From the NCBI GenBank assembly GCA_015680685.1, contig MNCI01023814.1, positions 78,313 through 142,312 on the forward strand: 64,000 nt of DNA. The letters are read 5' to 3'. The stretch is from Gnetum montanum (lineage: Eukaryota > Streptophyta > Gnetopsida > Gnetales > Gnetaceae). The notes below the pieces were generated by a model, which worked only from the letters and a program-made list of their open reading frames with translations, made no database searches and was not told the origin of the DNA. The translations under genes were made by a program, and so were the position numbers. How positions within the stretch are numbered: the stretch's first letter is position 1; every line of letters begins with the position of its first letter. This document shows positions 1 through 11,164 of the stretch, piece after piece.

Positions 1-132
1 GTGGCTTCAGATTTAATTTCCCAATATAAGTGAGGAGATGAAATTTTTTTTGGCACATGTTTATCATTTTTCATAATCAATTACCCTTGATAGTGTCCTT
101 TGGACGATGATGAATTTTTAAAAATTTATGTG

Positions 133-148
133 CATCTCCCCCATGACT
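133..148 (-). other. Internal polypurine motif of G2
   Basis: On the minus strand this reads agtcatgggggagatg. The same motif recurs after pol in G3 and G4 and after the internal promoter of G1, and it resembles the terminal PPT of G1. It could act as an extra plus-strand primer; that role is inferred only. Confidence 0.4.
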
Positions 149-289
149 AAGCTAAACACTCTGGGTTCTAGTAGGTTCAAACAGAATGAAAATTGGAATG
201 CTATCGAGCGAGTTATGGCTTTTGGAACAAGAGATGCGCAATCGCAAGTTGTAGAAGAAAATTTGAAAAACTCCCTCGTGTGAACAGTT

Positions 290-420
290 GCAAATGATGT
301 TTACATTTGGGGGGTCCATATATATAGTTTTTGAGGACATGATAACATGTACCCGATAGTGGGGACCTGATATTATGATTGACCTGATATCAGGGACCCG
401 ATATCGTGGCCTATCCAAAA
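290..420 (-). promoter_or_regulatory. Internal U3-like promoter block of G2
   Basis: On the minus strand, palindromic repeats built on GATATC (350-410) precede a TATA-like run at 318-327. The sequence downstream of the TATA aligns with that after the internal TATA of G1 at 10786 (catcatttg, then gggagtttttc). The 12-mer ctgatatcaggg at 384-395 also occurs in the G2 LTR at 16743-16754. The layout, repeats followed by TATA, copies the U3 layout. It is inferred to start a shorter transcript for ORF2, whose G2 copy is outside the window. Confidence 0.55.
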
Positions 421-1869
421 TAGGGTACTTGGAAAAAATTGATAAATTTTGGAAATTCTACGGTATAAACAGAGGACTTTAAATCAATGTAAGGGGTCCA
501 GAGTAAGAATGATTAGGCCAGAAGGCATAAAAAGGATAGTGGTGGAAAATTTGGCAATGAAAATCATGAAGAGTACGAGGAAAAAGGACATGTGTTTATA
601 CATGGGAATGTTTGAATGGGTAGGATGATAAGGGAAAGAAGAATGGTATATTACAATACTTAGAGGGTATAAAATAATGTGAGGGTAATGTGTTACGAGT
701 GCAAATTACAAAAGTCATGAAAGTGGATCCTCCCCAAAGTAGGTTCCAACCTATAATGTCCTTACGTAACCACACCTTAAAATTTCTATAGGCACTAGAA
801 GGGTTAAATGTAATTCACACCATTTCCACAAAACACACACATGTAGATACCACCGTGATAAAGTATGAATTCAATGCTACACAAATCATGAATCCAAATT
901 ACATGAACAGCGAGGTGAGGCGAATTATAGAAAGGACTGCAGAGATTGGGACATGAGGTAGCTGACTCAAGGAACAATGAATCCTTGGTGTAAGGCATGA
1001 TCAATGTGTCATTAACTGTCATTCCAAAATCAGGACTAAGTCCATGCCTCTAATCAGTGACATCACATTGCTTCATCCAATGATGGACAATCATAAGAGC
1101 ACAATGATAGTAAGGCATACAATCACTTGGCGTTTTGTTCAAGGGAGGAGTGATTTTGCTTTGTGGCACTTGTTTTTTTTTTTGTGATTTATTGCTTAAT
1201 CTAGAGAAGCCACCTACCTTCGAGCATGGGTGCATGTCTTTCCAGTGGGACCCCCTAGATTAGCATTATTTTTTTCTAGTTGAGTACCTTTTGATTACTC
1301 TTACTCCCATTTTTTGTTAAATCTACAACAATCTTAGTACAACCAATCTACATGATAACTCCTATAGATGCCACCAAAGAGAATCTACAAGTCCCCTTGA
1401 TGTCACACCTTGGCCATCCCGCTTAGTCCATCTTTCTTCACTTTGGGTATAATAACATAAGGTCACTTTAAGTTTTAATGATTAAGAATATCATTGTACC
1501 TAGGATAAAACCTCTTATTAATAGAATGGGTGGGTAGATGTGATGGGCTCGCTATCCAAATAATTATTTACTCAAGACTTGATAGCATAGAACAACACCT
1601 CAACTAACAAGTTGCATGAGTGCTTTATTCATAGATGAGATTACTTATAAAAAGATAAAAAGATAAAAAGATAAAATGACAAAAAGATAAAACAAAAAAT
1701 ATTGAAAAATGAAAAACTGGAAAATAAAAAGTTGTAAAATTAAAGAAAAGAAAAAATATTTATTAATTCTACTTGTTAGAATGGAGGATATTCCCCATAA
1801 CTAATCATTTGAGCATGGCTAGAATTAATAAATGGAAGGTTGGGATCCTTGCATGTTGAAAATATTGGG

Positions 1870-2929
1870 ACTTGGTCATACTTACCCCATTAGGGTTCAC
1901 ACACTTGATTAGAGTTAACATAGTGGGGCAAGTGATAAGATGTGGTTAATTTATAAGGAGTTGACCCACTATGGTACTTGTGAATGTAAGATGGTATGCA
2001 AGGATCAACATGTCTCCCTATGTGGCTATATTCATTGGGCCACATAGTTGTTGGAGTATTGAGTGGTGGCCCTGATAAGGTAACATGAGGCATTGAGTTC
2101 GAAGAGGAAGATGCACTACAGTGTTGTACTTGTGCTGAGTTGGTAGATGTAGTGGTTTCTAAACTATGGTGTCCCTTTCTACGGTCACATATAAAGAAGG
2201 AATGCTTATGATGTTGTGGAGGATTCCCACTATTGTTGATAGTAGAAGCACAAGTAGCATTCATAGGTTGGTGTTGTGGTGCAAAACCTTTTGGTACAAT
2301 TGGTGGCGATGTAGAAGGGGGTGAAGGATGAGAATTTTGAAATTGAGGAGAAGTGTAAGGTACATGAAGTGGTGGTCTTGTTGAAGAGGATATGGGTTGA
2401 TAGTATTGAGGAGAATAATAATAATGTGGTGAGATAGAGGATGTTGATCCAATTTGGGAAATAGAATGTTGAACTTGATAAGCACTTAAGTTCGGATGGT
2501 ATGAAGGGTGTAACCAGTTTGGGGGTGGTCTCCCCCATGAATAGGATTATTTCCACTATGATCAAACATCATATTTCTGTACAAACTCTAGATGTAACAT
2601 TCTTCCCCAATGCTCATGCAGATGTGACAAGATTGGGCATTGGCCCTTGGGATGATCGTACAGGCAAATGTTACATTGATATGTATGATTGGAAGTTAAG
2701 TTCTTATTCTCTTCAACCCTTATTTTTGATCATCTAGAGGTTTTTTGTCCTATTTCCTAGGTTGTCATAACTCTACCTCTAATAATTTTGGCATATTCCC
2801 CACATTTTTCATGTATTCAATCCATCATCCTATTGATCTTTTCCTCAACTTCATCCAATGATTGTAGTACTAGCAAAGATTGTTCCACCTCCTTACAATG
2901 AGTTGATTTCTCCTCTTCATAATCCTGGG
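1870..2929 (-). pseudogene. G2 gag, C-terminal part
   Basis: The minus strand encodes a degenerate copy of the gag tail seen in G4. At 2600-2700 it has a CxxC...H block with DHPKG, equivalent to ICHYDHPKGCCPI in G4. A Pro/Gln/Ser/His-rich tail follows down to 1890. The upstream part of the same gag lies at 15236-15640, and G1 is inserted between them. Stops and frameshifts make it non-functional. Gag would form the virus-like particle. Confidence 0.7.
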
Positions 2930-3843
2930 TGATGAAGTGTCATTAAGTCAATGCATCGACTAGGCCATGTATACAGGGCTGTGTATACGCAGTCGCGTCG
3001 ACACGGGCCCATCGACGTAGCCTCCCTGCATCGATGTGGCCCCATTTACGCAGCCACCTATCCCGACCTATAAATAAGAGGGTCTTCCGCCTCATTTAGG
3101 CACCTTTTTAATTAGTTGTAGTGAAGCTTTTGTAGTTTGTTCCTGCAGGAGATAGAATATTTTCCAAGTGCCTGCAACAGGTGTAAGAAAAGTGGTCAGC
3201 TCTTTATTCGAGCGTTGATGTATCTAAGCCCATTGGCATGATAGCAATAAAGATGAACTATTCAAGCATTTCTTGTAGCATTTGGACTTAGCTATTTTAT
3301 GCATTCAATAGTTTAATATGTTTATGCTTTATTAGTTACTTGTTAATTACTTAAGTTTTTATTATTGTGATTTCAATCGCTATTGTTCATTCATAGTTCG
3401 TAAAGGCCATAAGTACGACCATCTCAAATGTAATTCAAACACTTGGTAAACCCAGTGATGCTTAACGTCTGGTAACCTAGAAGTGTTAGGATATTCTTAG
3501 AACGTGCTTGGAATATGGGACCAAATACTTATGTTAGGAATAGTTAAGATTTAGATTAAGATAATCTTAGATTAATTAATATACTAGCCTTACTTTCCAA
3601 GATAATTAGTTTCCCAAAAAGATAATTAAAAAGCTATAAAAAATCATTAGACTTAGTCTCACTTAAACATCGTAAACAAAACCTCACAAGTGAGATTAGG
3701 ATGAAAACGACCGTTCTAACCCAAGGTTTCACTGGTTAGAGTCTGGTGTATGTTAAGTGCTTATAGTCTGTAGATTTCGACTGAGTCGCATGTGAACACT
3801 CGTGATTCATATGGTTGGGCGTAGGGGTACCTAGCCCTCATCA
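2930..3843 (+). repeat. G1 5' LTR
   Basis: This is a direct repeat of 14118-15016 with TGATGA/TCATCA ends. The U3 has a repeat-rich block (about 2950-3065) with cgacg and tatacgc motifs, followed by TATAAATA at 3069-3076. The U5 end ggttgggcgtaggggtacc is shared with every other Athila-like LTR in the window. The block length differs from the 3' LTR by roughly 15 bases. Confidence 0.93.
3069..3076 (+). promoter_or_regulatory. TATA box of G1 5' LTR
   Basis: TATAAATA lies just downstream of the U3 repeat block. The equivalent TATA is kept in G2 (16659-16666, minus), G3 (33509-33516, minus), G4 (41538-41545) and G7 (56304-56311). Confidence 0.75.
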
Positions 3844-3844
3844 T

Positions 3845-3862
3845 TGGCACCATTTTCGGGGA
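3845..3862 (+). other. Primer binding site (tRNA-Asp), G1
   Basis: tggcaccattttcgggga lies one base after the LTR end. It is a mutated complement of the 3' end of plant tRNA-Asp. Complementarity stops at about 18 bases, unlike the block at 9824. Confidence 0.85.
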
Positions 3863-4009
3863 CTTTTAGTCTTACATGCGTCATCTAACCTTAGTGAAAT
3901 TATCATTCAAGTCGTTGGAATGGACCCAAGATAGAAATATTTATGCATGCTAGGCAAATTAAAGTAAATAGTAAGGTACATCAATTACATGGACCATCTA
4001 ATGTCCAAC

Positions 4010-6120
4010 ATGTCTTCTCACAGGAAAGAGGTATTCAAACCACCGGTGTTATAAGAATGTCGAGTGGTTTACAAACATCCCAATGAATATGTCCCTGATT
4101 TCACATTCATCCTACATCAGGATGAGCATCTACGATGGTGGGACATGGAGGGTAGCATCGTGCTACCACTCGACCAATCAGCTCCTACAATGCTATATCA
4201 CAATCTGGACAAATTGGGCATCTAGGACCAAGTGGCAGAGTATGTCATGAAGGACAATGACTACTGAGACTATCATCCCACTTTGGCTCAATGAGTAAGA
4301 GACCAGCAGTAGGAGGACAGACATGAACAGTAGAAAGGGAAACAATTTAGTAATCCTTTATTTTTGCAAGGGTTGCAAGATGATGAGGATCTTGTCTTTC
4401 ATAATACCCATTCGATCAAACTTCCCCTCGGATAGCAGATCCACCAGTCAATCATTCAGAACAAACCTCTAAGTGACCAAAATCCTCAAGGGGAAGGAGG
4501 ATCACATAGCAAGGCTAGGCAATATGATTGAGGTTTCCATCAGGGTAGAGGGGGAGATCGACACCGGAGCTATGGCAATGCCTCTCCTTCTTCTCTGTCC
4601 TCTCACTCTCCTACGTCTTCATCCAGCTCAGGCTCTGAGTGTAACAAGGAAAGGAAGGAGTGAAAGGACGATGGTAAATAGGTTCGAAAGGGGCAACATG
4701 AGGAAGCATGCAACCAATCAAGCAGTGCTCACTAGCATGAAAGGAGGGGTAGCCAGAATTGTCATAGACATCATGGTCCCCAACAGTACTATGATTTAGA
4801 GGAGCCGTTGTGAGCTACTCAAAGCATGCTCCAGATCACAAAGGTAGTTCAAATTCCCAGTAGGCACATAAAGGATACCCAGATCAAGTGTGTTGATATG
4901 AACCACATCCCTAGATTTGAAGGGGAATACAACTATGATTCGCAGACCCACCTGCAGGCGTTCCATGACGCCTGCACCCTGCAAAACATTGACAATGATT
5001 GGCAAAGATTGAAGCTATTCCCTTGGACACTCATCAAAGAAGTTGAAATTTAGTACTGGTCGTTCGAGCCAGAATCAATCCAACAATGGAGTATGATGCT
5101 TGAAATCCTCAATGGCAAGTATTAAACATACTCTAGAGTGGTGAACATGAGATGGCATATCCAAGGTTGGAAATAAGGGAATCATAAACCCTTGGATGCC
5201 GCCATGAGCAAGTACTACTCATTGTTGCATTGGTGCCCTAGTCATGGTTACTCTAAGCAGGCACAACTTCGCCACATCATTGATGGGCTCCATTTTGAAA
5301 CGTGAAAGACCCTTGGCATGTACGCCAAGTGATGACTGTCAAAGCTAAGGGCCCATCAATTGCAGCGCCTCATTGAACAGGTGGCCAAGGAGGAAGGAGA
5401 ACTTAGGAAAAAGGAGAGTGTAGAAGAATTCAACTGGGATCCTTCCCTAAGAAAAAGGAAGGTCTGATTTTGTGATGAGGAGGATGAATCACCACTGGAA
5501 GTAATAGTGAATTGAAAGACTTTGCCATTAAAAAGTTTGCATCTAAAATATCGGCAAAGGTGGACAAGATGTGGGACACTTTGAACGAGAAATTCCAACG
5601 TGTATTGAAAATTGCAGAAGAGTCCAGAGAACAAGGTAATGACCGTGATCAATGCAAGAAGAAGGGAGCTGAAAGTGCCCTACATAAGGGTAAGGGCAAA
5701 GTTGCTATAGTAGAGCAAGTTGCAGACTCTAACACCAAGGAGGATGATGAATGTGGCATATGCTAATATGAACATCCTAAGGGATGTTGTCCTGTGGTGT
5801 CACATCTTCAAAAGTATGGGGTGCACACCTTGAACCCTCGTTTGGACCAACGGCAAACACCCCAAAGGTTGCCTTATTCACAAGGTAATTCCAGGCAATT
5901 CCACCAGTAGCAACAAGGATATTATCCAAGTGGAACACCCCAGCAACTGTATGAATACTTCCAATAGTGGCAGCAACCACAAGCGTGGGGGATGCCACCT
6001 CCAAGGCAATAGTACCCTTACAAATAGTCAAATCCTTATGGGAACTATGTTCAGCAACCGGTCTCTCCAAGAGGCTCTTCTAGTCATGCGACCTTTCCCA
6101 ATTATTACCATCCCCTAAAT
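4010..6120 (+). pseudogene. G1 gag
   Basis: This is degenerate gag. The start matches the G4 gag start (MSSHRKE here, MPSSHKS in G4), and a conserved N-terminal block HPNEYVPDFTFILHQDE follows. Then come an Arg/His/Ser-rich region (4470-4790), the core domain with RFEGEYNYD...LQAFHDA (4900-5410), a Lys/Glu-rich helix (5400-5720) and a Pro/Gln-rich tail with a His/Cys block. Many in-frame stops occur, mostly TAG or TGA, plus frameshifts. Gag is the structural protein of the particle. An open piece at 5512-5766 keeps the Lys-rich helix. Confidence 0.8.
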
Positions 6121-6469
6121 ATTTTCAACATCCATCTCCATCACCCAAGGGGGCAAACCCACATCTCTTCTATCCTCCATCATCTTCTCCTGCCACTCCT
6201 TCACAACATCCCACTCAGTTGCCACTTGCTCCATCAATTCAGGGAGAAATACCATAATAGCCACAGCAACGAAATGCTACGATGGCTGTTAACTTACAAC
6301 TGGCACCTTGGCCGAGTGGATTGGAACCCAAGCCACAAAACATTCTTTCTTCCAGCCCAGTAATCTAAACACACCCTCACCTACACCTATGGCCAGTTCC
6401 TTTGAACCTACCAATGCCTCCACCATTATACCGCTCGAGAAAACCCTCCATCTAGCTGCACTCTAATGT

Positions 6470-7250
6470 CTAGATGGTCATGTTCACACATGCCGTGATC
6501 GACTGGATCAAAGTAGGTCATCTTCCCTGAAAATTGACTGATCTAGAAAACCCCCTCATCTATCTTCAGGTGGCTGGGAACGAGCCATGCAAAGCTCTTT
6601 TGGACTCAAGTTCAGGGATCAATTTGATCTCTCATAATATGTACAAGAACAGAAACATGTCCTCGCTAAAGAAGAGCAACATCTAGCTCAAGTTAGCAGA
6701 CTAGTCCATCACTGTTCCCTTAGGTTTGGCTAGGGACCTCATGACCACTATTTTTGGGTGATCCTATTCTGCTAATTTCTTAGTCATCCATGTAGAGAAC
6801 TACAAGGGGAACTTTCCAATCATCATGGGAAGAGCCAGGCTAAGCACGGTGGATGCACGAGTAGGACTCCGAGATCTGTCCCTAGAAATTTCAAAGGAAA
6901 ATCCTTTTGGGAAAATTGAGAAGAAGCACATTCCATGCATCGTGTACAGTGACTCAGGGTGCAACTGTGTGCAGCAATTATGATCGGCTAAGCTGATATC
7001 CATTCAAGCATGCAATCGGTGTACCGAGGAATCACCTATTCAAAAGTTCCTGTACGCAGCAGCCACTAACCAAGAGGGCACCCAGTGGTTGATAGTTGAC
7101 TCTACTAGCAGTGCACTATGCATGGAACCATCTGAGGAGCTAGTGTAAGCCCACATTAAAAGCATGGATGAAATGGATGAGGTTCATCAACAAGTCTCCA
7201 CTGTTGATGACCAAGATGATTGGGGGACACTACAAATCCTTAAGAGCTTC
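6470..7250 (+). pseudogene. G1 aspartic protease
   Basis: This is the retropepsin region of pol. ALLDSSSG at about 6595 is the active-site segment in the form seen in G3 and G4. PIIMGRARLS (about 6820) and LRDLSLEIS follow and are conserved in the G3, G4 and G7 copies. Several TAG/TGA stops break it. The enzyme would cut the Gag-Pol polyprotein. Confidence 0.75.
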
Positions 7251-7259
7251 ATATAAGAG

Positions 7260-8735
7260 AACGTGGAGCTAAAGTCTTTACCGGCTCACTTAAAATATGC
7301 ATTCTTGCAAAATGGCAAGCCGGTAATTATTAATGTCGCCCTTGCTTCTAAACAGAAAAAGAGATTGCTAGAGATGATAAATAAATGGGCTGTTGTGTTC
7401 ACATGGTCATATCCTAAGTTGACTGGAGTTGATCCCAGGGTCTGCTAGCATAAGATCTATCCTGACCCTTCCATGAAGCCACGACGATAGCCATAAAGAT
7501 GGTTGAATCCCAAACTGAATCAAATCATAAAAGATGAAATTGAACAATTGCTTAAGGCAGCATTCATCTATTCTATCATCGATAGCGAATGGGTTAGCCC
7601 ACTCGTTATTGTGCCCAATAAAGGTGACAAGTGGAGGGTCTGTATTGATTTTTGATTGCTCAATATGGCGACCTTCAAGGACCACTTCTGACTCCCATTT
7701 GTGGACCAGGTGTTGGACACCATCGTAGGACACCGTTACTACAGCTTTTTGGATGGCTATAGTGGGTATAACCAAATCCAAATAGCACCAGAGGACCAGG
7801 AAAAAACAAAATTCACAAGTCCATGGGGGACTTTTGCATATAAGAAGATGCCCTTTGGCCTATGCAATGCGCTTGCTACGTTCCAACACCTTGTCCAAAG
7901 CATCTTCCAACAACAAATCAGCAATGGTGTAGAAGTCTTCATGGATGACTTCTCCACCTATGGGGCCACATTTAAGCAAGCCTTGGACCATCTAGAGAAG
8001 GTTCTTAAGAGGTGTGTGGACACCAATCTACAGCTTAATTGGAAAAAGAGCCATTTGATGGTCCAAGAGAGCATTGTGCTGAGGCATCACATCTCACAAA
8101 CAGGGATCAACGTAGACCCTGAAAAGATCAGGGTCATCCAAGGAATCACCCACCAACCAAGTACCGTCAAAGATGTTCGATCATTCCTTGGACACACTAG
8201 TTACTACCGGTGTTTCATTGAGCACTTCTTGAAGATCACCAAGCCATTGCTAGAACTTATAAATAAGGACACTCCGTTCATCTGGACTAAGGAATGTGAG
8301 TCAGCATTCCAAGCGCTGAAACAAAAAATTGTAAAGCTCTAGTTCTGCTGGCACCTAATTGGTCCAGACCATTTTACATTATGATGGATGCCTCCAAATA
8401 CACCTTGAGAGCCATGTTTACACAGTTTGATGATCAAAAACTTCCATATTATATCAATTGTGCAAGCCGTAGCATTGTGGGTGCTCAGCTAAACTACACC
8501 ACCATCGAGAAGGAGTTAATGGCGGTGGTGTTTGCCTTGGACAAATTCTGAAACTATGTGCTCTAATGTAAGGTGTTTGTGCACATAGACCACATTGCTA
8601 TCCGATTCCTAATGAACATACCAACGGTGAGCCCCTGCATAATCCGGTGGTTGGTGATTCTTCAGGAGTTTGATCTTACCATGGTCGATTAGAAGGGAAC
8701 TAAGAATGTGGTTGCTGACCACTTGTCTCGGTTAT
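7260..8735 (+). pseudogene. G1 reverse transcriptase and RNase H
   Basis: The RT fingers and palm run from about 7500 to 8340. Motifs in order are WVSPLVIVPNKG, KWRVCIDF, YSFLDGYSGYNQI, FTSPWGTFAYKKMPFGLCNA and the catalytic FMDDFSTYG. The stretch 7701-8342 is open for 213 codons. A frameshift near 8335 moves RNase H to another frame. RNase H keeps its acidic residues (MDASKY, EKEL, HIDH, VADHLSR). Stops upstream of 7700 replace Gln or Trp/Arg codons. The FMDD form of the RT box and the domain order fit Athila/Tat elements. Confidence 0.9.
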
Positions 8736-8759
8736 GATGGGATGACATAGAAGAGGAGG

Positions 8760-9766
8760 AGTCCTTATCTGACCAATTTCCAGATGAACTCCTCTTCACC
8801 GGCGTAGTTGATCCTCAAGTACCCAAGGAATCCCCTTGGTTCAACCGCATCCTCACCTACCTCACAACCCAAGAGCTGCCATAGGGGAGTGGAACCATTG
8901 GCAGAAACAACAGTTTCTCCATAAGGCCAAGCATTTCATGAAAATCAACAGCCACCTTTACAAGGTGTGCGCAAATGTCCTGGTTCAATGATGTGTCCCT
9001 GATGACGATACACTCCGCGTCCTCTAAGATGCTCACGAGGGCCCTTGTGGGGGCCACTATGCTAGATGCCACATGATAATTAAAATCCTGCTTGCAGGGT
9101 ATTACTACCCTACAATCTTGAGGGATGCACAATGGTTCATCCACTCCTACGAATGATGCTAGAGGGATGGTGGGATGATGGCATAGTTGGAGGGACCTCA
9201 ACAGTGGATCCAACTACTAAAGCCCTTCAACATATGGGGTATTGACTTCATGGGGTCCATCACCCCCTTGTCAAACGGAAAGGCATACATCATCATAGCT
9301 ATGGACTATTGTACAAAGTGGGCAAAAGCGCTAGCCGTCGTCGACTATTCTTCCAACACCACCGCATGATTTGTCCAGCAACAAATCGTTACCAGGTTTG
9401 GAGTCCCACGTGCACTCATTTCTGATAATGGGACTCACTTCACGGGTATTACTTTTTGGAAGCTCATGCAACGCTTAGGGGTAACACATAAATTTACAAC
9501 ACCCTATCATCCCCAAGCCAATGGGCAAGTCAAAGTCACCAATAGGGAGATCACCAAGATCCTTACCCAAACCATTAGCAAATATAGGAGGGATTGGAGT
9601 ACCAAACTCAAAAATGCCCTATGGGCCTATCGCTACACTTGGAAACTTCCTGTAAAGTACTCTCCCTATGCGCTAGTGTTCGAAAAATTTCCAACACTTC
9701 CAATCCAAGTAGAACTTCAGATACTATCCATAGGAAGTGACCTCAGCCTTGACCTACCACTAGCAC
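8760..9766 (+). pseudogene. G1 integrase, truncated
   Basis: The zinc-binding part (HEGPCGGHY, about 9030) has a damaged second half with stops. The core keeps all three acidic residues: D in WGIDFMG (about 9242), D in SDNGTHF (about 9425) and E in NREI (about 9545). 9466-9783 is open. The frame follows G3 as far as DLPLAQ (about 9765) and then breaks off where an LTR end begins. The roughly 80 C-terminal residues present in G3 (35817-36040) are missing. Integrase would join the cDNA to the host chromosome. Confidence 0.88.
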
Positions 9767-9822
9767 AATGTGAATGCTTGTGATTCGTATGGTTGGGTGT
9801 AGCGGTACCTAGCCACTCATCA
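9764..9822 (+). repeat. U5 end of an Athila-like LTR inside G1
   Basis: This is the last 59 bases of a G1-type LTR, from the tgaatgcttgtgattcg block to actcatca, fused to the integrase frame. The join falls in gcac, which both integrase (ctagcaca) and U5 (gtcgcacg) contain, so it is a 4-base microhomology. No U3 or R is present. Confidence 0.9.
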
Positions 9823-9823
9823 T

Positions 9824-9898
9824 TGGCGCCATTGCTGGGGATCGAACCTGGGTCACCCACGTGATAGGTAGGAATACTCACCACTATACTACAATGAC
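9824..9898 (-). tRNA. Reverse-transcribed tRNA-Asp copy next to U5 (pseudogene)
   Basis: The minus strand reads as a whole tRNA-Asp. The acceptor GTCATTG (9892-9898) pairs with CAATGGC (9828-9834). The D arm has TAGTATAGTGGTGAG, the anticodon stem is CCTAC/GTGGG, and the T arm contains GGTTCGATCC. The discriminator G and CCA (9824-9826) are encoded, which plant nuclear tRNA genes do not do. The anticodon is ATC rather than the expected GTC. Compared from memory with plant tRNA-Asp(GTC), the differences are all transitions. It lies one base from the LTR end TCATCA, exactly where a PBS would be. It is therefore best read as a copied primer tRNA and not as a working gene. Confidence 0.88.
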
Positions 9899-10660
9899 TC
9901 ACTGTGGGAATTCAAAGCACACCCCTTAGACTGCCTCTCATGGGCCATACGCATTAGTTATGGGACTTCCTTGGTCCCCTCTAACTTCATCCTGTTTCAC
10001 TTCCTTCTTCTCACATTTACTGGAGTGGTGGTTCTCTGTGGGGTCGTTCTCACTTCCTTGGGGGATGGCTAGAACTTCTTCTATTGTTGCGATGTCACTA
10101 ACTGCAGATGATTTTGGGTCTGACCTTAGGAAAGATTCTACCGAGTCACTTAACCACAATCACACACGGGGTTTCATGTGGCCAACAATCGAAATTTCCA
10201 TTCTCTCCTCTCCCTCTGTTCCCACTTCTCTCCATACTCACCTCATTGCCCTTTTTCTATTTTGTGAGTTCATCATGATTTCTGTAGGCCTCTCATGCCT
10301 TGGTAGGATTTCTTGGTTTAGAGTCTTAATTGGCCAACACCAATTCTTGGCACCTAGGCCCATGGACCCTGGTGTTGAGGGTATGCAGGGGCTACGAAGG
10401 CTATTTCCTGCTATGGGGAGGACCCACCTACGTATTCTTGGTCTCGCTTCTTAAGCCTCCCATCCTTTGGATTCCTTGGTCGACTGGTTTCAATGTCCCA
10501 TTGTTCGATTTCTTCCTCACAAAGTTCTTTTTGTGTCTCATTCTCCAATTTTTTGTCTCTTTTTCGTGCTTCATTACCTTCCTCATGTCCTCAGCCATGA
10601 TCAGGCCTTTCACGCACTTCAACCACTCCAATTTGGCTTTTTAAATTCATCATTTTGGGT
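9899..10660 (+). mobile_element. G1 region between pol and internal promoter
   Basis: The string gaattcaaagcacacccc (9909-9926) starts a block shared with G3 (34985-35010, minus) and G4 (from 46518). It has open frames on both strands that do not agree between copies, so I do not call a gene. Confidence 0.6.
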
Positions 10661-10669
10661 GTTTTATGG

Positions 10670-10800
10670 GTTGGTCAACATTGGTCAATGGGTGTACAAG
10701 ACTGCATATACAAGGCCCCGTATATGTAGTGCCTGTGTATACGCGACCACGTATATGCAGCCCCATCGATGCAGTGCCCAACCCCTATATATACACCCAT
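10670..10800 (+). promoter_or_regulatory. Internal U3-like promoter block of G1
   Basis: Short repeats with tatacgc, gtatatg and catcgatg (about 10700-10775) lead to TATATATA at 10786-10793. The 12-mer ctgtgtatacgc occurs here and in the repeat block of the G1 5' LTR (about 2980). ORF2 begins 372 bases downstream of the TATA. The equivalent block in G2 is at 290-420. The role in a subgenomic ORF2 transcript is inferred. Confidence 0.6.
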
Positions 10801-10948
10801 TGTGCTTTGCATTTTTCATCATTTGGAGTCCAAATTGAAGGGAGTTTTTGCCATTTTTTCTGCCTAACCCTTCCCAATGCACCTACATTCCATCATGTAT
10901 CCGCATCAACCTGTCCTTGCCCTTTTACGCAACCAGAGGTATGCTCTC

Positions 10949-10959
10949 AGTCATGGGGG
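10949..10959 (+). other. Internal polypurine motif of G1
   Basis: agtcatggggg lies about 160 bases after the internal TATA. The G2 copy lies at a similar distance from its own internal TATA. Confidence 0.35.
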
Positions 10960-11164
10960 TTGGTGCCTTTGTGTAAGTAAGTAATTAATTAATTAATTAG
11001 TTTGTTAATTATGAAAAATTTGGCCCTAACTCATAACTTAACACTCTGGAAGACTTAACAGTGTGCCTGTGCCAATAACATAACTTGGTCAAATTGAGAA
11101 AGTATACACGAACCATCTTAAACTACTTATCAACGGTCTAATAGGCAATTATGTTTGATTACAA

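Larger units (their letters stand above)
1..1860 (-). mobile_element. Athila-like element G2, region downstream of pol
   Basis: This is the 3' part of minus-strand element G2. It matches the post-integrase region of G3: the block at 700-1240 resembles 34460-35010, including the shared string catgtctttccagtg. An A-rich stretch at 1620-1760 (a T-rich tract on the minus strand) matches T-rich tracts after pol in G3 and G4. It follows the gag remnant at 1870-2929 directly, so protease, RT, RNase H and integrase are missing. The 3' LTR must lie to the left of the window. No intact gene is seen; short open frames here are not supported. Confidence 0.7.

Noticed and set aside
9824-9898. A functional tRNA-Asp gene
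   Set aside because: It encodes CCA, sits one base from an LTR end in PBS position and has an ATC anticodon, so a reverse-transcribed primer copy explains it better.
9938-10454. Antisense gene after pol in G1 (frames on both strands)
   Set aside because: Antisense ORFs are known in Tat elements, and text at 46539-46763 and 34692-34922 is loosely similar. However, the frames are short, lack a common start and do not align convincingly across copies.
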